A DNA stretch of 64,000 nucleotides from Microbacterium sp. zg-Y818 (GTDB lineage: Bacteria; Actinomycetota; Actinomycetes; Actinomycetales; Microbacteriaceae). The notes beneath the pieces were generated by a model. The model had not been told where the DNA came from. It made no database searches and was given only the letters and a program-made list of their open reading frames with translations. Positions 28,989 to 36,312 of the stretch are shown here, in pieces. Location of the stretch: positions 2,914,001 through 2,978,000 of the forward strand of contig NZ_CP126741.1 of NCBI RefSeq assembly GCF_030246905.1, in the 5' to 3' direction. Numbering within the stretch: position 1 is the stretch's first letter; the number at the start of each line of letters is the position of its first letter. The translations under genes and the position numbers were made by a program.

Positions 28989-29600
28989 GTGTACCGCGCC
29001 GTCCTCGACACTGTCGTCCTGGTACCCGGCCTGCAGCGCGACTTCCTTCTGCAGTTGGCAGCAGAAGGGGCATATACGCCGCTGTGGGGTAGCGGCATCC
29101 TGCACGAGCTCGACTATGTGCTCGAGGCTCTTCATGAAAGGCGTAGCGTAACCAGCAGCGCCGCACGCCGCGCTCACCTCCTGGAACAGATGCAGAAGGC
29201 GTTTCCCGGCGCCCTCGTCGAAGCACCCAAGAACCGCCAATACAGTTACGACATAGACGACCCTGACGACGGACACGTTGTCCACGCCTCGATCATCGGC
29301 AACGCCGACGCGCTCGTAACCGGAGACAAGCGCGCAGGGTTCGAGGCGAGCACCGCGCTCGAGGAAGCCGAGGTCGAAGTCGTCGACGCGGCCACATTCG
29401 CCGCCAACTGCGTATCCGCCCACTTGGACGCCGGCATTGGCGCAGTTCAGGCCATGTCCTTGCGCAGCCAGAGCCCCCACCGAACGCCGCGCGAAATCCT
29501 CGCGGAGCTCGCGAGTCGCTATGACATGCGTGAAGTCGAGGAGCTGCTCGCCCCGAGCTTTGCCGATTCCGGGCCAAGCTCTCGGCAAGCGGAGACCTAA
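28989..29600 (+). CDS. PIN-domain toxin, probable ribonuclease
   Basis: 203 residues from a GTG. PIN-domain acidic residues are visible: VLDTVVLVPG with the first Asp at residue 7, GILHELDYVLE, DDPDDGHVVHASI and ALVTGDKR. PIN toxins cleave RNA with Mg2+ and are held by the cognate antitoxin. The C-terminal 50 residues after the PIN fold are helical. Linked to the preceding HTH gene. A catalytically active toxin is expected since all key acids are present. Confidence 0.85.
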   Translation: MYRAVLDTVVLVPGLQRDFLLQLAAEGAYTPLWGSGILHELDYVLEALHERRSVTSSAARRAHLLEQMQKAFPGALVEAPKNRQYSYDIDDPDDGHVVHASIIGNADALVTGDKRAGFEASTALEEAEVEVVDAATFAANCVSAHLDAGIGAVQAMSLRSQSPHRTPREILAELASRYDMREVEELLAPSFADSGPSSRQAET

Positions 29601-29650
29601 CGCATTCCGGTCGAGCGCCTGCGCAGCACTCTGAGTATCGAACGCGAACT

Positions 29651-29701
29651 CCGTATTGTCAGCTCTGCGTGCACGCGGCGGTACCCGTAGGTGCCGCGGG
29701 A
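29651..29701 (-). pseudogene. remnant of an IS3-family transposase (OrfB)
   Basis: The minus strand encodes SRGTYGYRRVHAELTIR, a hallmark segment of IS3 OrfB integrases, with stops or unrelated sequence on both sides. Just upstream (29721-29745) is CCTGACCCGGTTTCCCGGAC, which resembles an IS3-type terminal repeat. The element is eroded to about 100 bases. The 194-base gap before the IclR gene is made of this debris. Confidence 0.65.
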
Positions 29702-29791
29702 CGTGACATCGACTTGAAGCCTGACCCGGTTTCCCGGACACCTGGGGCGCTTCATTCCTGCGGACTCGAAGCGGGCCGATCACCGTAAACT

Positions 29792-29809
29792 GGAATGGCA
29801 TTCCGGAAT
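29792..29809. promoter_or_regulatory. IclR-type operator
   Basis: GGAATGGCATTCC (29792-29804) is a perfect palindrome with a three-base centre, and it overlaps a second palindrome ATTCCGGAAT (29800-29809). It sits 34 bases before the iclR-like start, the usual place for autoregulation. It matches 11 of 13 bases of the site at 34130-34142. Confidence 0.65.
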
Positions 29810-29842
29810 CACCACACTCAGCGTCGGCGACGAGAGGCAGGC

Positions 29843-30652
29843 ATGACCCAGCACGTAGACGATCCCAAACGGCGCGGGCCGGAGGGTCTACGGGCAATAG
29901 ACCGTGCGACGAGCATCCTATTCGAGCTCGCGGCGCATCCTCAGGCCCTAACCCTCGCCGATCTCGCAAGGGAGACTGGGCTAACCCTCACCACCGTGCA
30001 CCGCATGATCGGGGCCCTCCGGGAGTACCGACTCACGCGCGAGACCCCCGATGGCCGACAGGCGCTAGGGCCTGGAACTCTGATTCTCGCGCGCGGGTTT
30101 CTCGGCGGGCTCGACTTCCGGGTCGAGGCGCTTCCGGTCCTCTCCGAGCTCCGCGATGCGACGGACGAGGCCTGCCATCTCGGCACGCTAGCTAATCCGC
30201 ACATCGTCTACGTCGACAAGCTCGACAGCACCCGGTCGGTCGGCGTCGTCTCGCGGATCGGGGCCACGGCGCCGGCGGTTACCACGGCGGTGGGCCGGGC
30301 GATCCTCGCCTACTCGACGCCTGCCGTCGTCGACGCGGTGGTCGAGTCCACAGCATCACAGCTCGGCCGAGCCATGGACCGGGACGACCTGGACGCCGAA
30401 CTCGCACACACGCGCCGGGCCGGCTTCAGTCGCGACCTCGGCGAGCACGAGCCATGGGTGACGTGCCTCGGGGCGCCAGTTTTCGACGAGCAGGGCGCGC
30501 CGGTCGCGGCCATCGGTCTATCGATCCCGACCGAACGGTTCGATCGTGAGCGCGCCGCCGAGTGGGGCGCGCTCGTGCGCCGCAGCGCTGACCGCATCTC
30601 CGAGGCCCTGGGCTACCGCGCCGAGGCGCCCGACATGATGGAAGCAGAGTGA
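29843..30652 (+). CDS. IclR family transcriptional regulator
   Basis: 269 residues from the ATG at 29843, preceded by GAGAGGCAGG. A start at 29795 would lie inside the operator, so it was rejected. The N-terminal winged helix (TLADLARETGLTLTTVHRMIGAL, split around residues 40-62) and the C-terminal effector domain with VGVVSRIGATAPAVTTAVGRA fit IclR. It lies 2 bases before an oxidoreductase gene. The operator at 29792 and the second site at 34130 suggest it controls itself, the oxidoreductase and the divergent M20/PLP genes. Confidence 0.92.
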   Translation: MTQHVDDPKRRGPEGLRAIDRATSILFELAAHPQALTLADLARETGLTLTTVHRMIGALREYRLTRETPDGRQALGPGTLILARGFLGGLDFRVEALPVLSELRDATDEACHLGTLANPHIVYVDKLDSTRSVGVVSRIGATAPAVTTAVGRAILAYSTPAVVDAVVESTASQLGRAMDRDDLDAELAHTRRAGFSRDLGEHEPWVTCLGAPVFDEQGAPVAAIGLSIPTERFDRERAAEWGALVRRSADRISEALGYRAEAPDMMEAE

Positions 30653-30653
30653 C

Positions 30654-31691
30654 ATGACCTCGCCCTTTCGCATTGCCATCGCCGGCGCGGGCCGGTTCGG
30701 CTCGCTGCACGCGCGGGCCTGGAGCGAGGCCGGCGCACAGGTCGTGGCCGCGGTCGACACGGACCCCGAGCGGGCCCGTGTCCTCGCATTTGCGCACGGC
30801 TCGGACCGGCACGGTACCGACCTCGGAGAGGTGCTGCGGGGCGGCGAAGTGGGCGCCGTCGTCGTGGCCACCGACGAGGCGTCGCACACCCGCCTCACGG
30901 ACCAGGCGATCGAGCACGGCTGCCACGTGTTTGTCGAGAAGCCTTTCTCGCTTAGCAGCACGGAGGCGGCACGGAGCATTGCCGCCGCGGAGGCCGCAGG
31001 GCTTCACATCATCGCAGGGCACGTCTCCCGCTTTGCGCAACCCTACGCGTACATGCGCGAGGCGCTTGATGCCGGGCGACTCGGCGATCTGTGGAGCATA
31101 CGCTTGCGCCGCGACTTCACACGCGGCTGGCTGGCGGACTTCGGACACCGAGTCCACCCGGTTTGGGAATCGTGTATTCACGACATCGACCTCGCCATCT
31201 ACTTCACGGGCGAGTGCCCGGAATCGGTCTACGCCCTGCAGGTCGTCGACCCCGACACCGACGCGCCGGCTTCGATGACGGCGCTGCTCCGGTTCCCGTC
31301 GGGGCGGACGGCGACCATCGAGTCCGCTTGGAGCATTCCCGATAGGGGACCGCAGTCGCTCGCAGGCGCGTTGGCACTCGACGGGACGATCGCGGGTGAG
31401 GCCGAACTCATCGGGGCGAACGGGACCGTCAGGCAGCGCCTGATCAGCGACGCACTCGTCGAATGGAACGAGCGCGGCGTCTTCACGCCGGACCTCTCAC
31501 TCTGGCCGGAGCGCAACGGCCGCATCGGAGGAGCCCTTAGCGCGGAGATCGAGCACGCGCTCGCGGTCTTCTCCAGCGGGGCAGAGAATACCCGGATGCC
31601 CCACCGGGAGTCGCTCTGGAGCGTGGCGACAGCCGAGGCCATGATCGGGTCCCTCGAGCGCGGCGCGCCCGAGGCCGTGATCACGGATTGA
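30654..31691 (+). CDS. Gfo/Idh/MocA family oxidoreductase
   Basis: 345 residues. The N-terminal NAD(P) Rossmann motif is AIAGAGRFGSLHARAW, and the EKPFSLSS segment carries the conserved Lys-Pro of the family. The C-terminal domain carries CIHDIDLAIYF (catalytic His/Asp area). Such enzymes oxidise or reduce sugars, inositols or sugar acids. It is co-transcribed with the IclR gene. Its last 11 bases overlap the convergent metallo-hydrolase gene. Substrate unknown. Confidence 0.9.
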   Translation: MTSPFRIAIAGAGRFGSLHARAWSEAGAQVVAAVDTDPERARVLAFAHGSDRHGTDLGEVLRGGEVGAVVVATDEASHTRLTDQAIEHGCHVFVEKPFSLSSTEAARSIAAAEAAGLHIIAGHVSRFAQPYAYMREALDAGRLGDLWSIRLRRDFTRGWLADFGHRVHPVWESCIHDIDLAIYFTGECPESVYALQVVDPDTDAPASMTALLRFPSGRTATIESAWSIPDRGPQSLAGALALDGTIAGEAELIGANGTVRQRLISDALVEWNERGVFTPDLSLWPERNGRIGGALSAEIEHALAVFSSGAENTRMPHRESLWSVATAEAMIGSLERGAPEAVITD

Positions 31692-32433
31692 GGAAGTTGC
31701 GCGGAGGGATGAGGCGTGCGAACGAGTCTGCGGCCGAGGTCACGTCCCGGTGCGCCTCACACAGGACCGGATCGCCGTGACCGGGAAAGAGCTGGTCGAT
31801 CCCGAGTTCAGCGAGCCTCATGACGCTCTCGGCGTACCGGTCAAGCCGACAGTCTGGAATGGCTTGGAGGCTCACGAGGCCGCCAGCGAAGAGAACGTCG
31901 CCCGTGAACAGCGCTAGCCCCGCCGGCCCGTCGGCGAGGAAGACAAAATGTCCATCGCAATGACCGGGCGTGGCGAGGCTCGTGACCCGGACGGTCCCCA
32001 CGTCGATGCTCTCACCATCGGCCAGGATCCGTTCGGAAGCCTGCGCCCGCAATGAGAACTGTGGCGGGTAAATCCCGAGTTCGCGAGCCCGCGCGACCTG
32101 CGTGACAGCTTCGTCGCCGGCGGCGATCGCGGCTGCGGTGACCTCGCCTGCCGCAACCGGCCAACCGTGGGCGGCCGCCGCGGCCGCCCCACCAGCGTGA
32201 TCGCCGTGATAGTGACTGATGAGCACGAGGTAGATCGCGTCAGCGGCGGCTACGGACTCGACGTTCGCGAACCAGGAGTCAGCGCCTAGCCCAGTCCCGG
32301 CGTCGAGCAGCACACCCCGCTCGCCGTCCCAGATCAGGTATTGGTTACCGTCGTACGGGCTCGTGAAGGCGGGGCTGCGATCGTCTGCGGTTCCGACGAG
32401 CCAGACGTACTCGCCCAGCCGGACCGCGGTCAT
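31681..32433 (-). CDS. metallo-beta-lactamase fold hydrolase
   Basis: 250 residues. The metal motif HYHGDHAGG, then PGHCDGH, TGDVLF and a terminal FPGHGDPV, give a complete two-metal site. It overlaps RidA by 4 bases. Family members hydrolyse thioesters, lactones or amides. In this operon it may open a lactone or cyclic product, but that is inference. Confidence 0.88.
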   Translation of the reverse strand: MTAVRLGEYVWLVGTADDRSPAFTSPYDGNQYLIWDGERGVLLDAGTGLGADSWFANVESVAAADAIYLVLISHYHGDHAGGAAAAAAHGWPVAAGEVTAAAIAAGDEAVTQVARARELGIYPPQFSLRAQASERILADGESIDVGTVRVTSLATPGHCDGHFVFLADGPAGLALFTGDVLFAGGLVSLQAIPDCRLDRYAESVMRLAELGIDQLFPGHGDPVLCEAHRDVTSAADSFARLIPPRNFLNP

Positions 32434-32864
32434 GATGGCCCTTGCCCGACCGCTCCGTCCTCGATAGAGAGCGGCAGCTGCGCCGACGGCGGGCGGACCG
32501 CCATGACGTCGATCTCGACCAGGATGTTCGCAAGCGTGCTGCCGACCGTGGTGCGTACCGGGTACGGCGCAGGGAAGCGTCGCTCGTAAACAGCGTTGTA
32601 TGCGGCGAAATCGCGGTCGAGGTGCTGCAAGTGCACGGTCGACTTGACGACGTCCGCGAGTGTGAGCCCGACGAGCCCGAGTGCTGTCTCGACGTTGCTG
32701 ATGACCTGTTCGGTCTGCGCCTCGATGCTCTCAGGAACGAGCCCCGTCGCCGGGTCTTGCGGACCGAAGCCAGCAGTGACCACGAAGGATCCGCAGTCGA
32801 TCACGTGACTGTATGGCCCTGCCGGATTCGGAAGGATGTCACTGGTGTGGGCGATGCGGGTCAT
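32430..32864 (-). CDS. RidA family enamine/imine deaminase
   Basis: 144 residues of the YjgF/YER057c/UK114 family. The N-terminal PAGPYSHVIDCGSFVVTAG is typical, and the catalytic Arg is in YPVRTTVGSTLA, followed by the VEIDVMAV strand. RidA proteins hydrolyse reactive enamines released by PLP lyases, giving a keto acid and ammonia. It is coupled on both sides by 4-base overlaps in the order M20 - RidA - metallo-hydrolase. Confidence 0.92.
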   Translation of the reverse strand: MTRIAHTSDILPNPAGPYSHVIDCGSFVVTAGFGPQDPATGLVPESIEAQTEQVISNVETALGLVGLTLADVVKSTVHLQHLDRDFAAYNAVYERRFPAPYPVRTTVGSTLANILVEIDVMAVRPPSAQLPLSIEDGAVGQGPS

Positions 32865-34063
32865 GCGAGTTCCTTCCTGCGGAGGTCGAAATAGGTCTCA
32901 ACGAGGGTGCCGTAGAGCCGATGTGCTTGGTAGAGCTGAGAGACACCGACCTTCTCGTTCGCGCCGTGCGCGACGCTGATCCATCCGGGGCCCAGGCTCG
33001 CGATGGTGGGAATGCCGCCCTGTCCCATGAAGTAGGTGGCGTCTGTGCCGCCCGGAAACGCGGCGAACGGAACGCTCCGCCCAAGGACGGACTTGGTAGC
33101 CAACTGCGCGGCCCGCGCGACCACCGTCTTGGGCGACAGCTCGACCGCGGGCATCCAGCCCTGACCGCTGCCGAGATAGCTGATCCGGTAGTCGACATCG
33201 GCGGGGAGTGTTGCCCGTACGAGCGCGTCGACTTCAGAGTGGAGCGTCTGCTGGCTCATGCCGGGAACGAGGCGCACCTCCATGCTTACGCGGCACTGCC
33301 CGGGCCAGGTTCCGAAACTCACTCCGCCACTGATGAACATGCCGGGGTTGACCGTCGGCGCGCAACCCACCTCTCCGGGCGTGTCAACGGTGGGCCGGAA
33401 GGTCTCGAAGGCATGCAGGAGGTCAGCGGCGTGCAGAGTGGCGTTGCGGCCGAGTGTGTGCGAGAGCCCACTGTGGCCCTGGCGCGCGAGCACATCGATG
33501 TGGAAGCAGCAGATACCACGCGACACCAGGTACACGGCCTCCCAAGGATCAATGATGCCGCTCGGCTCCCCGATCACGATGGCGTCGAGGTCGGGCAGCA
33601 GTCCGTCGGCAGCGAGGGCCTTAGCACCCGCGTCGGAGCCCTGTTCCTCGTCGGCTGTAAGGACGAGGGATAGCCGACCAGCGGCCGCAGCCCCACCCCT
33701 ATCTGACGCGAAGTCTTCGAGCGCCAGCATCATCGCCGCCACCCCACCCTTCATATCCGTGCTGCCGAGCCCGAAGGCCTCGTCACCGGCAACAGTCAAC
33801 TCGAGCGGGGAGGTCTTCCACTCCGATGCAGCGTCCCCGATGGGCTTCGTGTCAAGGTGACCGGACAGGCCGAGATGGCCGAACCCGCCGCGGTCGACCG
33901 CGACGACGAGGTTGGGGCGGCCGGTGACGGGTTCCAGGATCTGGGCGTCAAATCCGCGCTCTTTGGCCCAGCGCGCGACATAGTTGACTATTTCCGACTC
34001 CTGCGGGCCGGGATTCTGGGAGTCGATAGCGACCAGTTCGCGGGTGAGATCGAGCACGTCCAT
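32861..34063 (-). CDS. M20 family (ArgE/DapE/ACY1-type) metallohydrolase
   Basis: 400 residues. The metal ligands appear in LSGHLDTKP, GSTDMKGGVAAM and TADEEQGSDAG, with the general-base EE pair. The mid-region GHSGLSHTLGRN is the lid-domain signature. M20 enzymes remove acyl groups from N-acyl amino acids. It is the first gene of the operon with RidA and the metallo-hydrolase and diverges from a PLP enzyme across a region holding an IclR-like site. Confidence 0.9.
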   Translation of the reverse strand: MDVLDLTRELVAIDSQNPGPQESEIVNYVARWAKERGFDAQILEPVTGRPNLVVAVDRGGFGHLGLSGHLDTKPIGDAASEWKTSPLELTVAGDEAFGLGSTDMKGGVAAMMLALEDFASDRGGAAAAGRLSLVLTADEEQGSDAGAKALAADGLLPDLDAIVIGEPSGIIDPWEAVYLVSRGICCFHIDVLARQGHSGLSHTLGRNATLHAADLLHAFETFRPTVDTPGEVGCAPTVNPGMFISGGVSFGTWPGQCRVSMEVRLVPGMSQQTLHSEVDALVRATLPADVDYRISYLGSGQGWMPAVELSPKTVVARAAQLATKSVLGRSVPFAAFPGGTDATYFMGQGGIPTIASLGPGWISVAHGANEKVGVSQLYQAHRLYGTLVETYFDLRRKELA

Positions 34064-34129
34064 GGATTCTCCTCGTTATTTCCGCGAGCTGATGACGGCC
34101 CGGACTTGTGGGAAGCGATCAAAGCTTTC

Positions 34130-34142
34130 AGAATGGCCTTCC
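34130..34142. promoter_or_regulatory. second IclR-type site in the M20/PLP divergent region
   Basis: AGAATGGCCTTCC matches 11 of 13 bases of the palindrome before the iclR gene. It abuts a CATAAT -10-like hexamer (34142-34147) reading towards the PLP gene. This links four more genes to the IclR regulon. Confidence 0.5.
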
Positions 34143-34165
34143 ATAATCTAGTCGGTGGAAGGCGC

Positions 34166-35377
34166 ATGAGCGGAACAATGAAGGCTGGGACCCGCGGACA
34201 CCGCTTTGCCTGCGCGCTCTGCGGAGACTCCGACGAAGCCTTTCGCTACGACTGCCCCAGCTGCGGCGGCGCGATCGTGCTCGACGCCAACCAGGTGACC
34301 GCTGCCGAGCTCAAGCAGACCGCACCGGGTACTCGTGGCCCGTGGCGATTCCCGGCGCTCCTGCCGTGCACCGAGACCCGCATCTCGCTCGGCGAAGGCG
34401 ACACGCCGCTCGTGGCGTTGCCCGTCACCGACGCCGGCGAGCGGCCGGTATTCGCAAAGCTCGAATCACTCAACCCGTCCCTTTCGTTCAAGGACCGAGC
34501 GATGGCGCTCGGGGCATCCGCCGCCGTGGGGCTTGGGATGGACGGCCTCGTCGTCGCCTCCACGGGCAACGCAGCCGTCTCCGCGTCCATGTACGCCGCT
34601 GCGGCGGGGCTGTCGTGCGTCGTGCTGGTCGGGTCCGAGTCGAACGCGACCAAGAAACTCGACGCCTGTCGCGTCCTCGGCGCTGACGTCCGGGAAATCG
34701 AGGGCGACTACAGTGCGGCGTACGCACACGCCAAGATCCTCGAGGGCGCGGGATGGATGAACGTCTCGACGACGTACCGGAATCCGATACTCGCCGAGGG
34801 GTACCGGTCGCTCGCCTTCGAACTCATCGAGCAGCTCGGCCGGGCTCCGAGCGCCGTGATCGTGCCGATCGGAGCCGGCCCCCTCCTGCGCGGGATCGAA
34901 CGAGGGTTCGCCGACGCCGTCGCTGTCGGTCGAGTGGGCCGTCCGCCCGCGCTGATCGGCGTGCAGGCCGCCCGGGTCGCGCCCATTCACGCCGCGTGGC
35001 AGCGGCGGCACGGCCCCAGGACCGCCACCGCGTCCAGCGAGCGCGGACCCACGCTCGCTACGGCCATCGCCGACCGGCTGGTCGGGTACGAATCTCACGG
35101 CGACCTCACCATCGCCGCGGTCGAACGCACCGGTGGCGAGATCGTCGCGGTCGAAGAACCAGAGATCGCTCGTGCCACCCGGCAGCTCGCCGCGATCGGC
35201 GTCTGGGTCGAGCCGTCCGCCGCCACGGCGCTCGCCGCACTCCGAAAGGTCACGTTGCCGAAGAGCGCTCGCAGGGCGGATGTGTCGGATGAGCCTGCAG
35301 CGGCCGGCCCAGTCGTGCTGATACTCACGGGCCACGGCGCCAAAGCGCCCGCCCTGCCGCCAGCTTTGACCACATGA
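34166..35377 (+). CDS. threonine synthase-like PLP enzyme (fold type II)
   Basis: 403 residues from the ATG at 34166 (GGTGGAAGG site upstream). An N-terminal zinc ribbon CALCGD...CPSCGG (about 15-35) is followed by the PLP Lys in SLSFKDRAMALG, the STGNAAVSASMYAA phosphate-type loop and VPIGAGPLLRGIERG. The length and ribbon match threonine synthase-like proteins, but no hom/thrB is near. The family also includes ammonia-lyases acting on amino acids or amino sugar acids. Convergent with the GntR gene. Confidence 0.85.
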   Translation: MSGTMKAGTRGHRFACALCGDSDEAFRYDCPSCGGAIVLDANQVTAAELKQTAPGTRGPWRFPALLPCTETRISLGEGDTPLVALPVTDAGERPVFAKLESLNPSLSFKDRAMALGASAAVGLGMDGLVVASTGNAAVSASMYAAAAGLSCVVLVGSESNATKKLDACRVLGADVREIEGDYSAAYAHAKILEGAGWMNVSTTYRNPILAEGYRSLAFELIEQLGRAPSAVIVPIGAGPLLRGIERGFADAVAVGRVGRPPALIGVQAARVAPIHAAWQRRHGPRTATASSERGPTLATAIADRLVGYESHGDLTIAAVERTGGEIVAVEEPEIARATRQLAAIGVWVEPSAATALAALRKVTLPKSARRADVSDEPAAAGPVVLILTGHGAKAPALPPALTT

Positions 35378-35403
35378 CGCGGGTGGTGAGCCACCAAGTG
35401 AGG

Positions 35404-36102
35404 TCATCCGCGATTGATGTCCGTCCGCACTTCATAGCGGTCGAAACGGTAGCGCGAGCGGACGTGCTGGATGGGTCGGCCGAGCGTGTCGAAGAAGGTG
35501 TCGACGATCTCGAGCGCGGGGTACCCCCGCGGCAACTGCAACAACTCGCACTCACGATTCGACGCGAGCACCGCCCGGACCACCCGCTCGGTCGACATGG
35601 GCGTGAAGCCTTTCGTTGCGAGCCGCTCGTGGACCGACCCGGAGAGGTCCACTCCCAACAGCAGCGGCGCGAACTGGGGCCGGAACACGCTCACCTCATG
35701 GCACATGGGCTCGTTATCGGCGTACCGAAGCCGCTCAACCAGCACCGCGGACTCGCCCGGCCGCAGGTCGAGCACCCCGATGGTCTCCACATCGGGGGTG
35801 ATGGTCTCGCTCCGCATCACCTGCGAACTGGGCGTGAAGCCGCGCTGCCGCATGTCCTGCGTGAACGAGGTCAGCGCCGGGCCCATCGACACCGTGGGGC
35901 GGCTCACGTATGTCCCGCTGCCGGGGATTTTCTTGACCCAGCCCTCTGCGGCGAGCTGACCGAGCGAGCGGCGCACGGTCATCACACTCACTCCGAACTC
36001 CTCCGCGAGAGCCCGCTCCGGAGCGAGCCTCGCGCCGATGGGCAGCCCGGAAGAGCGACTACGGAGCGCATCGAGGATCTCCAAGTACTTGGGTTGGACC
36101 AT
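35404..36102 (-). CDS. GntR family regulator, HutC/DasR subfamily
   Basis: 232 residues. The winged helix is at the N-terminus (ALAEEFGVSVMTVRRSLGQLAAEGWV, about 32-57) and a UTRA effector domain fills residues 80-230 (RYADNEPMCHEVSVF, RSRYRFDRYEVRTD). HutC/UTRA proteins sense sugar phosphates or amino sugar phosphates. It diverges from the ABC sugar operon. The palindrome at 36196-36207 in the shared region is close to a DasR site. It probably represses that operon and itself. Confidence 0.92.
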   Translation of the reverse strand: MVQPKYLEILDALRSRSSGLPIGARLAPERALAEEFGVSVMTVRRSLGQLAAEGWVKKIPGSGTYVSRPTVSMGPALTSFTQDMRQRGFTPSSQVMRSETITPDVETIGVLDLRPGESAVLVERLRYADNEPMCHEVSVFRPQFAPLLLGVDLSGSVHERLATKGFTPMSTERVVRAVLASNRECELLQLPRGYPALEIVDTFFDTLGRPIQHVRSRYRFDRYEVRTDINRG

Positions 36103-36195
36103 TCAGCGACCCTTCGTCAATGACATTCTCCCGGACAGGTGTTCAAGAAAACCGAACATGCCCGAAACACGCCTGTCATGTATCACAGCCTATAT

Positions 36196-36221
36196 TGCTC
36201 TAGAGCACTCTTTGCTACACT
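36196..36221 (+). promoter_or_regulatory. DasR-like operator with extended -10 promoter
   Basis: TGCTCTAGAGCA (36196-36207) is a perfect palindrome. In context, ATTGCTCTAGAGCACT differs from the DasR-type ATTGGTCTAGACCACT by one symmetric base pair. Next comes TGCTACACT (36213-36221), an extended -10 with TACACT. The operator therefore occupies the -35/spacer region. The gap 36103-36312 holds nothing else recognisable. Confidence 0.65.
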
Positions 36222-36312
36222 GGCTCAACCGTCACGGGACGGAGTCTCAGCAGCTCCGTCATCGCGCCGGTTCACTGTCGAACGGCGTTCACACCAACCA
36301 GAAAGTTGTGAC

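Noticed and set aside
29795-29842. Upstream start for the IclR gene
   Set aside because: The ATG lies inside the palindromic operator and lacks a ribosome site; 29843 has GAGAGGCAGG.
36139-36312. N-terminal extension of the sugar-binding lipoprotein
   Set aside because: It would place 58 residues before the signal peptide and run through the promoter.
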